Shown one piece after another: positions 10,371-21,374 of a stretch of DNA of 64,000 nucleotides. The notes beneath the pieces are model-generated. The model searched no databases and was not told the DNA's origin. It saw only the letters and a program-made list of their open reading frames with translations. The translations under genes and the position numbers were made by a program. The stretch is from contig BSBM01000076.1 of NCBI GenBank assembly GCA_027924585.1, forward strand, positions 9,780,001 through 9,844,000, given 5' to 3'. Numbering within the stretch: position 1 is the first letter of the stretch; every line of letters begins with the position of its first letter. The stretch is from Larix kaempferi. Taxonomy: Eukaryota > Streptophyta > Pinopsida > Pinales > Pinaceae.

Positions 10371-11390
10371 TCTCTTGCCAAAAAAAAAGCAAAAAACCTT
10401 TAAGAGTGAAAATATAAAAAGTTATAAAAGAGATAGGGGTAATGGGAAAGCCAAGAGTTTGACCTTTCGGTTTTCATTCCCCTCTCCTATTTTCATTTTT
10501 CTATTTCACCTAATTCTTGTTTTTTTCACTTTTATCTTATTTACATTTACATTTGCATTGTCCTTAATATTTTTCTTAACTTTCATTACTTTCTAAAATG
10601 CACTTAATGGCTGAGCTTACAACGATTTGTTGGTTTTAGATCCATTTCAGATCACACCTACCCATTGAGAATCTTTTTGGTATCCAAAATATTAGAAAAC
10701 CAAACTAGATTAATGTACCTTATGCCCGCTTCTTTGGAACATGGCTCTAACTCAGGATCCTAGCTACAACTATGTTTTGGACTTTGGATTTGGCTCGGGA
10801 CTTGTGGATTTGGACATCGGCTTTGGATTTCGCCGTGATTTTTGGCTTGCTTTTTCCCAAATTGTAGAAGTATGCACATTAACTCTCAACCTTGAGCAAT
10901 ATTCAAATCCAAACTCTCCAAATAGAATTCACTCCCATATTCAATGTGCAAGGATCTTGAATTGTTAATATTGGAGACAATCCATCTTGCTAAACAATGA
11001 ATCTTGGTGGAATTATTGTCTTCTTGTTTGATGCGATGCCAACAAACTGCACTATCACACAACAACTCCATAAGAGGATGAGTGGGCTTCCTTCTTCCAC
11101 TAGGATCAATTACTTTTGGCATGGAAACAACACTGTGTTGTTGCATATGATTGTACAACAAGTCATCTTGGAAATGATGTCATATGTATGAAAACCTTCA
11201 TGTCCAATCAGAACCTTCATGAAGTATCCAACATTCGATTTAATTTGGTGGATGTCAAGGAGTTCCACGGAACACCCAATGTCATTGAACTTTGTGCATC
11301 AATATTCAATACATCTCCAATAAGGGAATATTCTTCTGAAAGAGTGTTGGCCCCCAACAAGTCCCCTTAGATTTTGTAAATCAAAGGGGT
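10371..11390. other. No recognisable gene; short spurious frames
   Basis: This segment holds an A-rich run at about 10380 and a T-rich stretch (10480-10590) that gives a hydrophobic but low-complexity frame. Short open stretches at 10741-10968 and 11116-11370 have no recognisable domain. Confidence 0.4.
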
Positions 11391-12780
11391 CCCCATGTAA
11401 ATTTTTGTAAATATTTAGCTTTCGGTTTTATTTTATTTTATTTTGCTTGATTCAATAAGTTGTTAGATGATCTCTTTTTTTTTTTTTTTTTGGTTTTCTG
11501 CGTTGCCTTTTATTTGACTTGGTTTCAATGAAAGAGGACTTGGTGATTTTGTTCATTTGATTATCTTGGTTTCCTGGTTGCTAAATGAAACTTGCATAGT
11601 CTCAATTGACCTTAGCCGAATTGATTGCATACCTTAGTTTGAAAGAATTGGATTATCTTGACTTTTCGACATTATTGTCAATTTTTGTCTTCAATGCATC
11701 TATGAGCTTTTGGGTATTTTGGCGGATTTGCATGTTTTAATTGAAAGCTCAATTTTGATAATCCGATTTACAATTTTAAAGAGTGCATATAAAATATTGA
11801 AATCTTGCCCTTATGTTCTCAAATTTGAATGGTATATGTAATTTTGTCAGCCTTGGATATTTGATTAAAAACTTGTCCTTTTGCGTAATTCTATAATTTT
11901 AGGACAAACTTAAATAATTTGGTTAAGGCTTATTTTATATAATTCAGTTGCATCTTTTAAGAACATTTTCTAAAGAAATAAAAGGTGTTAATAAACCTTA
12001 CTTTGAACATGGCTCAATTGTTTTTTTTTCTTTTGAACCTCATTCTTATTCTTTAAACAAAGGATTTGTGGCCTATTAATATATGTAATTTTTTTGTAAT
12101 ATAATTATTTTGATAAACTTTCTAAACCATATACTCCTTTTCTAAAAGATAAAAGTGTGCTTATATAATTTTGATTAAAATAGCTATTCTTTAATCATTA
12201 TCCTTTTTATTTATCATATTTAATATATATCTTAAACCATGATAATGATACATTCATAGTAATATAGTTGGTTTAGTCACAATAATTGAAGGTGCATCGC
12301 TACCTATCTCTTTTACAAATTACGCAGGTTTTCATAAGTCTTCACTTATAACTCCCATTTTCATGATTAATGAGACACGTTCACAACTTTATATGTTTCC
12401 AAAACAAACCGATACATATAAAATTAATGGGATATGAAATCATGTTTCAAATAAAAAATTGTAATAATGGTAAAATTCACTTGTGGGTTTCTGTTGAAAT
12501 TTAAAATTGACCCAAAAAAAAGGAAAAGCGTCTTTTTCTTTTCCCATGTGAGTTAAATTCAATTTTCCTCTACTTTATTTTCAATAAATTCTCATAACTA
12601 TGACATAATACACACAAAGCATGAAAGTATGTGGCACTCATATTATCATATCTCTTTAATAAAGAGATTAAATATTTGTTTGAAAATGATGTAACTTATG
12701 ATTTGGACGGCTGAAAAATTAAATTTAGAAGAACAACACATGCAATTTACATTAAGGTGTTAAGTGATTGTCGGATTTCT
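11391..12780. other. AT-rich region without genes
   Basis: Very AT-rich, with homopolymer T and A runs (for example at 11476-11494) and no open frame of note. I see no terminal repeats or structured signal. Confidence 0.5.
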
Positions 12781-12782
12781 TC

Positions 12783-12980
12783 TCATGTGAAACAAAAGGA
12801 AGTCATTAAGTGATTGTCCGATTTCTTCTCCACGACAGCCATGTTAGTTTTCATGGGAGGAGGTATCGGATTGGATAACGATACTGATAATTCACTATAC
12901 GCTACTGTCATTTGAACGAGATCATCAAGGGGACGATACACCGTTATTTTTACAGATTCGCAACAATAGGGAAATGCCAT
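12783..12980 (-). other. Possible short coding exon of unknown kind
   Basis: A 65-codon minus-strand frame starting with ATG (MAFPYCCESVKITVYRPLDD) sits immediately left of the B LTR in otherwise AT-rich sequence. Its base composition is closer to coding DNA than its surroundings. It could be a 5' exon of a host gene disrupted by B, or chance. No domain is recognised. Confidence 0.2.
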
Positions 12981-13000
12981 ATCTTATTTATCTGGAAGAC

Positions 13001-13256
13001 TGTTACATTACTGTGATTAAAAGTTGTTAAGAGTTGTAATCTTAATGGTCCTAAGTTGGTTAGTTAGTTGAGTCAATGGTCTTAAGTTAGTTGAGTTAGG
13101 TCAGTTGTTGACTCATGATTTACACTGGCTCATAGTATTAGCCAGTGGTTTTGGTCTTATGTGAAACTATATATATGTGTGTTTAATAATGAGAAGGCAA
13201 TCAATATGCCATTTGTGTTTCTGCTATTTATGTTCTGTGTATTGCAAACTTTATCA
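13001..13256 (+). mobile_element. 5' LTR of copia element B
   Basis: A short (256 bp) LTR running from TGTTACATTACTG to CAAACTTTATCA, directly followed by the primer binding site. It contains a TATA box, TATATATAT, at about 13168-13176. No matching 3' copy is seen: element B is cut off at about 24318 where other repeats begin. Confidence 0.8.
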
Positions 13257-13272
13257 TGGTATCAGAGTTGAC
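13257..13272 (+). other. Primer binding site of element B (tRNA-iMet type)
   Basis: TGGTATCAGAGTTGAC directly abuts the LTR. The first eleven bases match the usual plant copia PBS (TGGTATCAGAGC), complementary to the 3' end of initiator tRNA-Met. Confidence 0.85.
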
Positions 13273-13435
13273 AGTCTGATCCTTTGATCTTGTTTTTTGG
13301 GTAAGCCTTTTCAGAAGTTGGAGAGCACACACACACGACTATAATTTGCAGCACGGGACGGAGACGGAACACTCGGGCCACAGCAAAAAAAAATTAAAAA
13401 AAAATTGGGGAAAAAAAAATTTTGTTTTTTTTTCG

Positions 13436-13700
13436 GCCCTGAAGGGAGGCTGTCGCACCTTGCCTGAAGGAAAACTGCGATGTCTCACCCGAAGGAAAAG
13501 TGTGACAGTGTCGCACCTTGCTTGAAGAGAAATTGCAACGACGTTGCACCTTAGCTGAGGACAACCTGCGACAACCGTCGCAAGCTTGCTTGAAGGAAAA
13601 GTGCAACGACAGCCTTGGACTTATAGGATTTTGTCCGTCACACCCCATCAACGCACTGTGTCAGTTAGTAAAGTGCGACGATCATTTTAACAGCTGTCAT
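13436..13700 (+). repeat. Degenerate repeats in the leader of B
   Basis: About five imperfect copies of a 35-40 bp phrase, GTCGCACCTTGCYTGAAGG followed by AAAACTGCGAC, lie between the PBS and the gag start. They are preceded by a poly-A/poly-T stretch (13385-13432). The units drift by substitutions, so the repeat is old or under relaxed amplification. Confidence 0.6.
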
Positions 13701-13714
13701 ACTCCACGGCAAGC

Positions 13715-14398
13715 ATGGACATGAAGCCGATCTCAGGTCCAATGCCGAACGGCAAGAATTATGAGTTCTGGTCTACAAGATGCAGACCTTTCTCCAACTC
13801 AACAAGTGTTGGGACATGGTCGAAAAGGAGTTCACGGAACCAGCGACAGCTACTGTCACTGCTATATCAAATGCAAATAAGAAGGCCCTTGACGAAAGCA
13901 GATATCGGGATCTCACTACGAAGTGGTTGATCCAAAATTGCATTGAGGAGTCCATTTTCCCGCGGATCATTGGAGCTACAACAGCACATCAGGCATAGAA
14001 TCTTCTACAATCTGCATGCAAAGGTATAGATTGAGTCAAAATGGTAAGACTCCAAACCCTTCGACTTCAATTTGAAAGTCTTGAGATGAAAGACATAAAG
14101 ATTGTTGATCAGTTTAAGAATAAGGTTTCTAGGATTGTCACACAATTCCAAACCTATGGTGAAGCCCTAGAGCAGAAGGGTATTGTTGGAAAGGTACTTC
14201 GATGCCTCACTAAGAAATTCTCTATGGTGGTTACAGCTGTAGAAGAATCTAAGGATCTATCGATGTTTACTCTAGAAGAGTTAACAGGGTCGCTTTTGTC
14301 TCATGAAGCTAGACTTGGTCAGGAAGACGAGTCTCTATCTCATGCATTTAGCACTCAGACTTCTTTCAACAGAGGTCAAGGTCGAGGAGGCAGAGGAT
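13715..14398 (+). pseudogene. Copia gag, N-terminal part (element B, split by A)
   Basis: Gag starts with MDMKPISGPMPNGKNYEFW, the usual copia 'L.G.NY..W' opening. After an early frameshift (about 13775) it continues KWLIQNCIEESIFPRIIGAT. After two in-frame stops (about 13996 and 14033) comes a conserved UBN2-type gag stretch: LRLQFESLEMKDIKIVDQFK, VLRCLTKKFSMVVTAVEESK and LSMFTLEELTGSLLSHEARL. The frame then enters the RGQGRGG-rich basic tail. It is interrupted at 14398 by the insertion of element A and resumes at 21107 with the rest of the Arg/Gly-rich tail. Gag would form the particle; this copy is dead. Confidence 0.88.
14394..14398 (+). other. Target-site duplication, left copy (element A)
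   Basis: AGGAT before the A 5' LTR pairs with AGGAC (21107-21111) after its 3' LTR, four of five bases matching. The single difference is a C/T transition. Confidence 0.75.
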
Positions 14399-15038
14399 TG
14401 TTGATGTATTTGTAACTTCGGAATGTATTTCATATATGTATATTGTATTCCTATAGAGATGTTATTATTCCTCTTTACGGAAGTGTTTGTATTCATAGAG
14501 AGATGTTATTATTCCTCTATACGGAAGTGTCGTCATTTATATTGTAAGTGTCGTAACTAATACTTGATGGGTTATTAGACCACCTTGTTGGGGTCGGCCC
14601 TGTATAAGTCATGTGGGTTAAAGGGTTATTAGACCACCCTATTGGGGGTCGGCCCTGTCAGCATTATGTTATGTGGTTAAGTTAAGGCCGACCTAGTAAA
14701 GGTTATTAGGCAAGTCAAGTCAAGTATAAATAGAGTGCGGGAGGCACTCTATTTGATCATTCACTTCTCACTCACACACTCATTGGAGAGTAGCGCACTA
14801 GTGGAGGAGGAGAAGCTGCTGCTAGGAGGACTATCTCTTGTACTTGGGTTGTATAATTGCTCTATCTATCTCTGAGGAATTTGCGGGGTTTTTCGCCTTC
14901 TTGGTTTTCCCTGATGAAATTCTGTGTCTCTTGTGTGCTTGCATTATTGTGTCCATGTTTGATATGCTATAGATATGATGTACATGTTATTCTCTCAGTT
15001 AAGATCCTAGATCAGATTGAAATTATGAAAAACTAACA
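14399..15038 (+). mobile_element. 5' LTR of element A
   Basis: 640 bp, TGTTGATGTATTTG to GAAAAACTAACA, with TATAAATA at 14725-14732. Within it the 'GGTTATTAGACCACC' block occurs twice, as does the ATAGAGATGTTATTATTCCT block. By eye it differs from the 3' LTR at roughly twenty positions (about 96-97% identity), so the insertion is moderately old. Confidence 0.95.
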
Positions 15039-15055
15039 TGGTATCAGAGCTAGCC
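15039..15055 (+). other. Primer binding site of element A
   Basis: TGGTATCAGAGCTAGCC immediately follows the LTR, matching the standard plant copia site for initiator tRNA-Met. Confidence 0.92.
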
Positions 15056-17654
15056 TAAAAGAAGGCATGGTATGGCATTCATGACACTTGTTGCACTTGT
15101 GAAGTTAGGGCTTGATAGAGCAAAAACCAGTCATCGTAGCACTTTCGCTATAAATTCTTTTTGGCAAAGTTTCAGGATCTGAAAATCTTACAAGTCAAAG
15201 ATAAGATCCCCATGTACCTTGTGTCCAAAGCACAGTATCTAATTCGTTGTGCTTTGTGTTTTATGGTCCGTACAATATAGGGTTTCTACCTCTTCCAGAT
15301 CTCAGTCATAAATAGGTGACCTAGGAAAAAAGGTCACAACTTGGGCTAGGAAGCTCCAAATGAAATTTTGTAAAACGTGACAAGTAGGGCACGGACTGTA
15401 CTTTCATAGGTACAATTTTTAGAGACCGAAATTTAACCAGGGACACGTGGCACTCCGTACAAGTTCGATCTCTTGTTTTATCCCATAAATAGGTCACATT
15501 GCGACATAGGTCAGACCTATGGGTTTGGAAAGATAACAGGTCAGGATACCACACGAAGAATTTTCAGACCCTGTAGATCTGAAATTTCGGATTTACACCA
15601 GAAACAATCAAATGCATATTTCTGTCAAAACAGAATTGGATTTTGAGCACCTTCATTCATGGTTCCAGGAATTTAGGGTTTCGGAGAAAGTTGAAATTTT
15701 TGTAATCGGAGACCACGGCTAGATTCTCCTCATCAAAATTGAAATTTAGAGACCAAGATCGAATTTTTTGGTTGGGCGAAAGGCCGAGCTTGATCAAACC
15801 CTAGTTCGGGACTTTGATCGGAAAGGTGAAAAATTAGGGCTTCTGCAAAAATGGGAATTTTTGAAATTTGTGACCATAGCTGGAAGCTCCTTGGAAAAAT
15901 CGAAGTTTAGAGCTTTGGATCAAACTATTTAGTTGGGTGAAGCTCCGGGAAACTCAAACACTAATTCAGGGTCCTCCCTAGTGAATCCAGAAGATTGAAA
16001 AGCAAATTTGAGGGGTGAAACTTTGCATTTTTCAAATTCTGAGTATACCAGGTTGATCAGCTCATCAAGGCGCATCTTTCTATCCTTTCAGAAGTTTGAA
16101 ATTCAAAGTTTTAATTTTTAGGGTTTCCCTGACAAACCCTAATCCAACACCAGATCTAGTTTCTGCAAATCAAGTGGATTGGGTTAATCCTAGAAGAGAA
16201 TGGATTGGTCGCCTGCATAAGTGAAGAAGTTCCTGTTTCAAAGGGAGATGAGGCTAAGGCCTTACATAAGAAGATTACAAGCAATCTCGACAGGTATGAC
16301 TTATCCAGGTATGTTTAGAGATATGTTCATGATTAAGTTTATGGTATGTTTGTCTTCATTAAGGTTAGTACAATCTTGATTAACTTTAGACTTGTCGTAT
16401 CACCTTAATAAAATTATGAATGCAGATATTCATTGATTAGGGTTTTGACACTTATGATTGTACTAATGCATTGTGGTGTTGTATGAGGTTGATGGTGTCC
16501 GCTAACATGAAAGGTACATCAAGAAAGACAAATCATGTTCTAGTTCAAGAACATATGACCATGGTGACATGAAGACAAATATTCATCCATTGTCATGGAT
16601 CACATAGAATCTCTACTTACGAGGTATGTATAATTTGGTTCTACAATGCTTAACCTATTAGATATACAGGTTACTAGCACAAGTCATTGAAGAGAACAAG
16701 AAGACATTGCTAAACATAACTAGCAAATATGATAATCAGGTATATTTTTCCTATATCAAGTTAGAATCCTACCTTGTGTTAGGATCTTATACTGTTGTAT
16801 GGTTGATAATGATTATTCATGAAGTTAGAAATGTAAGTAATCAAGGGTTTATGCATATTATGTCTCTTACCTTGATTGATGGTATGACTAACCAGAAAAT
16901 TCCTTTGATCAAATAAGAATATGCATGAGTAAAAGAAGTATTCCCTGAAACCTTGAATACTAATGTTTATTCTCTGTGTTTGAAATGATCATGACTATAC
17001 ATGTTTAAGATTATTGTGTTTTGATAGTATTGAGATTATACTAATGAATGTATGTATGAGACCTCGAGGATAACACAATGATGATACTAGTAAGTATGCA
17101 TAAGTGATTGAGGATGGATATAAGTTCAAGGACAAGTAATACAGGAAGCAAAGATCAAGAGGGAGCACACTCCAGTAGTTCCTACAAGGAAGCAAATATT
17201 GAGAGGGATTCCACCCTACAAACCAAACAAAGATAAGTATTTGAATTGTCATTTCTTACATATTTGTTTGTTTAAATAATATTGTCCAATGATGTATATG
17301 CTTATGTTCCTAGACTTAGGGTGTGTACTATGCATATTAGAATAATTTCATTAATGAACAATATACTACTAATATGCATGTGATGGGTAAGTGGCCTATG
17401 GCACTGTGCAACATTCCATTACTACTTATCTAGAATTTAACCTCTTTGCTGACATGTTCGGAGTTGTGCGCACTCTTAACAATGTTCTAGTAGAGATTGG
17501 AAGGCATCTAGAAAGTTACGAGATATGGATAAATGTTGTATTGAAGCATTGACTAAGATAATTGCATGACTGTATGACATATGCCTTTATGTATAAGACT
17601 TTGTTCTGTAAACTATGAGAAGTTTCTAATCATGCAATTGAATTTGACTTGTAG
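15056..17654 (+). other. Long leader of element A with probable intron
   Basis: About 2.6 kb without recognisable gag or integrase. A strong splice donor, CAG/GTATGT, stands at 16308/16309 and an acceptor, TTGACTTGTAG/G, at 17654/17655 just before RT-coding sequence. Both edges are recognisable in D as well (about 9 and 868). Splicing would remove 16309-17654 and place RT close to upstream leader sequence. I saw no protein domain in the upstream exon. The first part (15100-16150) contains several 'TAGGGTTT' and 'GAAATTTTTG'-like recurrences but no clear array. Confidence 0.5.
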
Positions 17655-19287
17655 GAAAGATCATGTACAATCACCTACAAAAGAAGGACTACAACATTTG
17701 TTCCAGCAAACGAAATTCAAAGAAAACTATCTATTGAAGATATTGAAGAATCTGAAGTTCCCAGGATTCGGGATGCAGTAATGGAAGAATGCCATGATCA
17801 AGGAATACCAGTTGATCATGAAGAATGATGTTTGGGATTTCGTCCCAAGACCATATGGGAAGTCTGTAGTGACTTCCAAGTGGATCTATAAGATCAAGCA
17901 TGTTGTAGATGGTAGCATAGAGAAATACAAAGCTAGGTTTGTAGCTCGTGGCTTCTCCCAGAAAGAAGGGATTGATAATGAAGAGACTTTTGCACCTGTA
18001 GCCAGATACACTTCCATTAGATCAGTACTTGCTCTGCCTGCAGTGATGAAATGGAAGGTACACCAGATGGATGTCAAGACATCTTTATTGAATGGTGTAG
18101 TTGAAGAGGAAGTGTATGTGGAGCAGCCACTCGGGTTTGAGACACATGACCGAGGGTCACATGTGTGCAAACTGAAGAAAGCCCTGTATGGTTTGAAACA
18201 GGCACCCAGGACCTGGTATGGCAGGATAGATGGCTTCCTATCTAGTTTGGGCTTTACCAAGAGTAAAGCGGATTCCAACCTTTACTACAAGGTTGAGGAA
18301 GGAAATCCAGTGATACTACTTTTGTATGTGGATGACCTATTTGTAACAGGTGAGGATAGATTGATTGCCGACACGAAGAGGAAGCTTACTACTGAGTTCG
18401 AGATGAAGGACTTGGGTATGATGCACTACTTTCTTGGTATGGAGATGTGGCAGAGTGTAGATGGAATCTTCCTTGGACAAGGGAAGCATGCAGTAGAGAT
18501 CCTGAAGAGGTTCGAGATGATGGACTGCAAGGCCATGGCCACACCTATGGCATCGAACCTGAAGCTTCTGTGTGATGCTTCATCTGAGCCGGTTGATGCC
18601 ACGATGTATCGTCAGATGATTGGGTCCTTGATGTACCTGACGAATACGAGACCAAATATCTGCTTTGCGGTGAACACCTTGAGCTAGTACTTGACAGATC
18701 CGAGACATGTTCACCTGATAGTTGCATAGCATATTCTGAGGTACCTGAAGGGTACAGTTGATTATGGGCTCAAGTATGAGGAGAATCAAAAGTTTAACCT
18801 AGAGGGTTATGTTGATTCGGATTGGGCAGGCAGTGCCATTGATTGGAAGAGCACTTCGGGGTGTTGCTTCAGTATGGTATCCGATATGATCTCTTGGTTT
18901 AGTAGGAAGCAGTCCTGTGTGGCACTGAGTACAGCCGAAGCAGAGTATGTCGTAGCTTGTTTAGCCAGTTGTGAGGTAGTATGGCTTAGGAAGCTACTAT
19001 ATGATTTGTTTGATCTCCAGCTAAGTGCTACTTGTATATATTGTGACAACCAGAGTTGTGTGAAGTTGTCGGAGAACCCAGTGTTCCATGACAAATCAAA
19101 GCACATTGAGATCAAGTTCCACTATATCAGGGATATGGTGCAGAGAGGAGCAATGAAGCTCCTGTATGTTGCGACGGACGAGCAGATAACCGATGTGTTG
19201 ACCAAGCCACTGTCCAGAGTGAAGTTTGAATACTTCAGAGGGAGACTTGGTGTACTTCAAAGCGAGATACCTTCCAAAGGGAAGTGA
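17655..19287 (+). pseudogene. Copia reverse transcriptase-RNase H (element A)
   Basis: A single frame with three in-frame stops (TAA at about 17780, TAG at about 18685 and 18727) encodes the C-terminal half of a copia polyprotein. RT starts near 17788 with AMIKEYQLIMKNDVWDFVPR, followed by KYKARFVARGFSQKEGID, FAPVARYTSIR, VHQMDVKTSLLNG and KKALYGLKQAPRTWY. The YVDD active site is intact at about 18325. RNase H carries its catalytic acids in DSDWAG (about 18815), STAEAEY (about 18930) and YCDNQSC (about 19040). The frame ends with VLTKPLSRVKFEYFRGRLGV, the usual copia terminus. Upstream there is no integrase or gag. The enzyme copies RNA in the cytoplasmic particle; stops make this copy inactive unless read through. 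Confidence 0.92.
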
Positions 19288-19309
19288 TGAGTCCGAAGAC
19301 ACAGATGCA

Positions 19310-19830
19310 CATGGGCCATTCTCGCATAGTTGTAGGAAATTCCTCCTATGCTGGTAGTTGTAAGGGCCGATCCATTCTCACATAGTGGTAGGAAAGTCCT
19401 CCTATGGTGTAGATGTAAGGGATGGAGCCATTCTTACATGGTGGTAGGAAAGTCCTCCCATGGTAAGATGTAAGGGTTGGATCCATTCTTACATGGTGGT
19501 AGGAAAGTCCTCCCATGGTAAGATGTAAGGGTTGGGGCCATTCCAACATGGTGGTAGGTTGGTCCTCCCATGGTCGTTGATGTAAGTGCTGGGCCATTCT
19601 GACATGGTGGTAGGTCGATCCTCCCATGGTCGTTGATGTAAGTGTTGTTCCATTCCGACATGGTGGTAGGTTGTTCCTCCCATGGTCGTTGATGTAAGTG
19701 CTATGAGCCTTTCCCGAATTGTGGTAGGAAAGTCCTCTCATGTCCATTGCTGTAAGTGTTGTGTCTCACATGCTAGTAGGAAAGTCCTCGCATGTTGGTA
19801 GACTGGGTCTCGTATGGTGGTAGGAAATTC
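19310..19830 (+). repeat. Tandem array 1 of A (about 60-bp unit)
   Basis: About nine imperfect copies of a unit reading CCATTCTTACATGGTGGTAG then GAAAGTCCTCCCATGG and GTAGATGTAAGTG. Two variants alternate (CATGGTAAGATG and CATGGTCGTTGATG). The words CATGG and CCATG are inverted, giving fold-back potential. It lies between the RNase H end and the PPT, the same place as the different arrays of D. Confidence 0.88.
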
Positions 19831-19911
19831 CTCCCATACTGGAGACATTGTGATGTGCATCTGGGTTGTGCTCTGTGGATGATGACGATGATGTGACAGT
19901 ATGATACACAG

Positions 19912-20035
19912 GTTTTGCAGAGGCATATGATCAGTCCTAAGATGCTCTTGCAGGTTTTGCAGAGGCAGTGTAATCAGTCCTAGGAAATCTTGCAGGTTTT
20001 GCAAAGGCAGTGTAATCAGTCCTGAGGTGTACCTA
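19912..20035 (+). repeat. Tandem array 2 of A (about 50-bp unit)
   Basis: Three copies of AGGTTTTGCAGAGGCAGTG followed by TAATCAGTCCTAGGA(A/T)(A/G)CTTGC. A diverged pair of related units recurs at about 20130-20225 (…AATCTGTCCTGGGATGCTC / AATCAGTCCTAAGG). Confidence 0.75.
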
Positions 20036-20455
20036 CTTGATGGCTTGCTCACTGAGATGACATGATCAATATGATCAAGGGTATCAGGATGATACTCCAT
20101 GGCCGTGGACAGGTTGTGCAGTTGCATGTAAAAGATCCTGGGAGATCCGATAGGTTGAGCAGTATGCTCGTAATCTGTCCTGGGATGCTCTTTCGAGGTT
20201 TTTTCTTAACGCACATAATCAGTCCTAAGGATTCCATAGTATGGCCAGTGATGATGAAGACCTACAGGTGGTGGGCCTACATCCAGTATGAAAAAGGACT
20301 GGCTCTGTAGAACTTCCTATGACGAGTAGATCAGAGATTGATTGAGATAGTAGCAGCAGTGACGATGACGATGATTCGATGATGATGATCCAGTGACGAT
20401 GATCCAGAGAAGAAGACTTGTGCTAGCATATCTGTGTCGAGAAATACCTTCCTAG

Positions 20456-20466
20456 TTAAGAGGGAG
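20456..20466 (+). other. Polypurine tract of element A
   Basis: AAGAGGGAG immediately precedes the TGTTGATG start of the 3' LTR. Confidence 0.85.
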
Positions 20467-21106
20467 TGTTGATGTATTTGTAACTTCGGAATGTATTTCA
20501 TATGTGTATCTTGTATTCCTATAGAGATGTTATTATTCCTCTATACGGAAGTGTTTGTATCCATATAGAGATGTTATTATTCCTCTATACGGAAGTGTCG
20601 TCATTTATATTGTAAGTGTCGTAACTTATACTTGATGGGTTATTAGACCACCTTGTTGGGGTCGGCCCTGTATAAGTCATGTGGGTTAAAGGGTTATTAG
20701 ACCACCCTATTGGGGGTCGGCCCTGTCAGCATTATGTTATGTGGTTAAGTTAAGGCCGGCCTAGTAAAGGTTATTAGGCAAGTCAAGTCAAGTATAAATA
20801 GAGTGCGGGAGGCACTCTATTTGATCATTCACTTCTCACTCACACACTCATTGGAGAGTGGTGCACTAGTGGAGGAGGAGAAGCTATTGCTAGGAGGACT
20901 ATCTCTTGTACTTGGGTTGTATCATTGCTCTATCTATCTTTGAGGAAGTTGCGGGGTTTTTCACCTTCTTGGTTTTCCCCGATGAAACTCTGTGTCTCTT
21001 GTGTGCTTGCATTATTGTGTCCATGTTTGATATGCTGTAGATATGATGTACATGTTATTCTCTCAGTTAAGATCCTAAATCAGATTGAAATTCTGAAAAA
21101 CTAACA
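20467..21106 (+). mobile_element. 3' LTR of element A
   Basis: 640 bp with the same ends as the 5' LTR and TATAAATA at 20793-20800. It is followed directly by the remainder of element B's gag. Confidence 0.95.
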
Positions 21107-21374
21107 AGGACGAGGTAGAAGAGGAAGGAGTTCTAATTCCACAGAGGATAGAATTGCCCATGAACACCATGAACACATAGATCAATGTGAGCACAGTCAT
21201 AACTCTTAGAACCAGAGAAGAAGAGGAGGAAAGAGATGGACTAATAGGTCCAATGTCTAGTGTAACTACTGCAAGAAACATGGCCATTATGAACGTGACT
21301 CTAGAAAGAAGCAAGCAGATCAGAACAATGGCAGAGCACATGTCTCCAATGTTGAAGAACATTCGTCAAAAGTT
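21107..21374 (+). pseudogene. Copia gag, C-terminal part (element B, after A)
   Basis: The Arg/Gly-rich tail resumes (RGRRGRSSNSTEDRIAHEH). It leads, after frameshifts, to a zinc knuckle CNYCKKHGHYERDSRKK at about 21260-21310. The pattern is C-x2-C-x4-H with the last Cys replaced by Ser. The knuckle normally binds genomic RNA. Confidence 0.82.

Larger units (their letters stand above)
14399..21106 (+). mobile_element. Complete copia-type element A nested in B
   Basis: The element is 6708 bp, with two 640-bp LTRs, a tRNA-iMet PBS, a long leader, RT-RNase H only, tandem arrays, a PPT and a near-perfect 5-bp target duplication. It lacks gag, protease and integrase and is therefore non-autonomous. 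Its relative D (1-4881) has the same architecture. It is inserted in the Arg/Gly-rich tail of the gag of element B, in the same orientation. Confidence 0.93.

Noticed and set aside
10375-10596. Hydrophobic 73-codon frame resembling a membrane peptide
   Set aside because: Produced by a T-rich stretch; Phe/Leu/Ile-only composition and no conserved context.
13321-13432. AC and A/T runs as a regulatory site
   Set aside because: Simple low-complexity sequence in the leader of B without further support.
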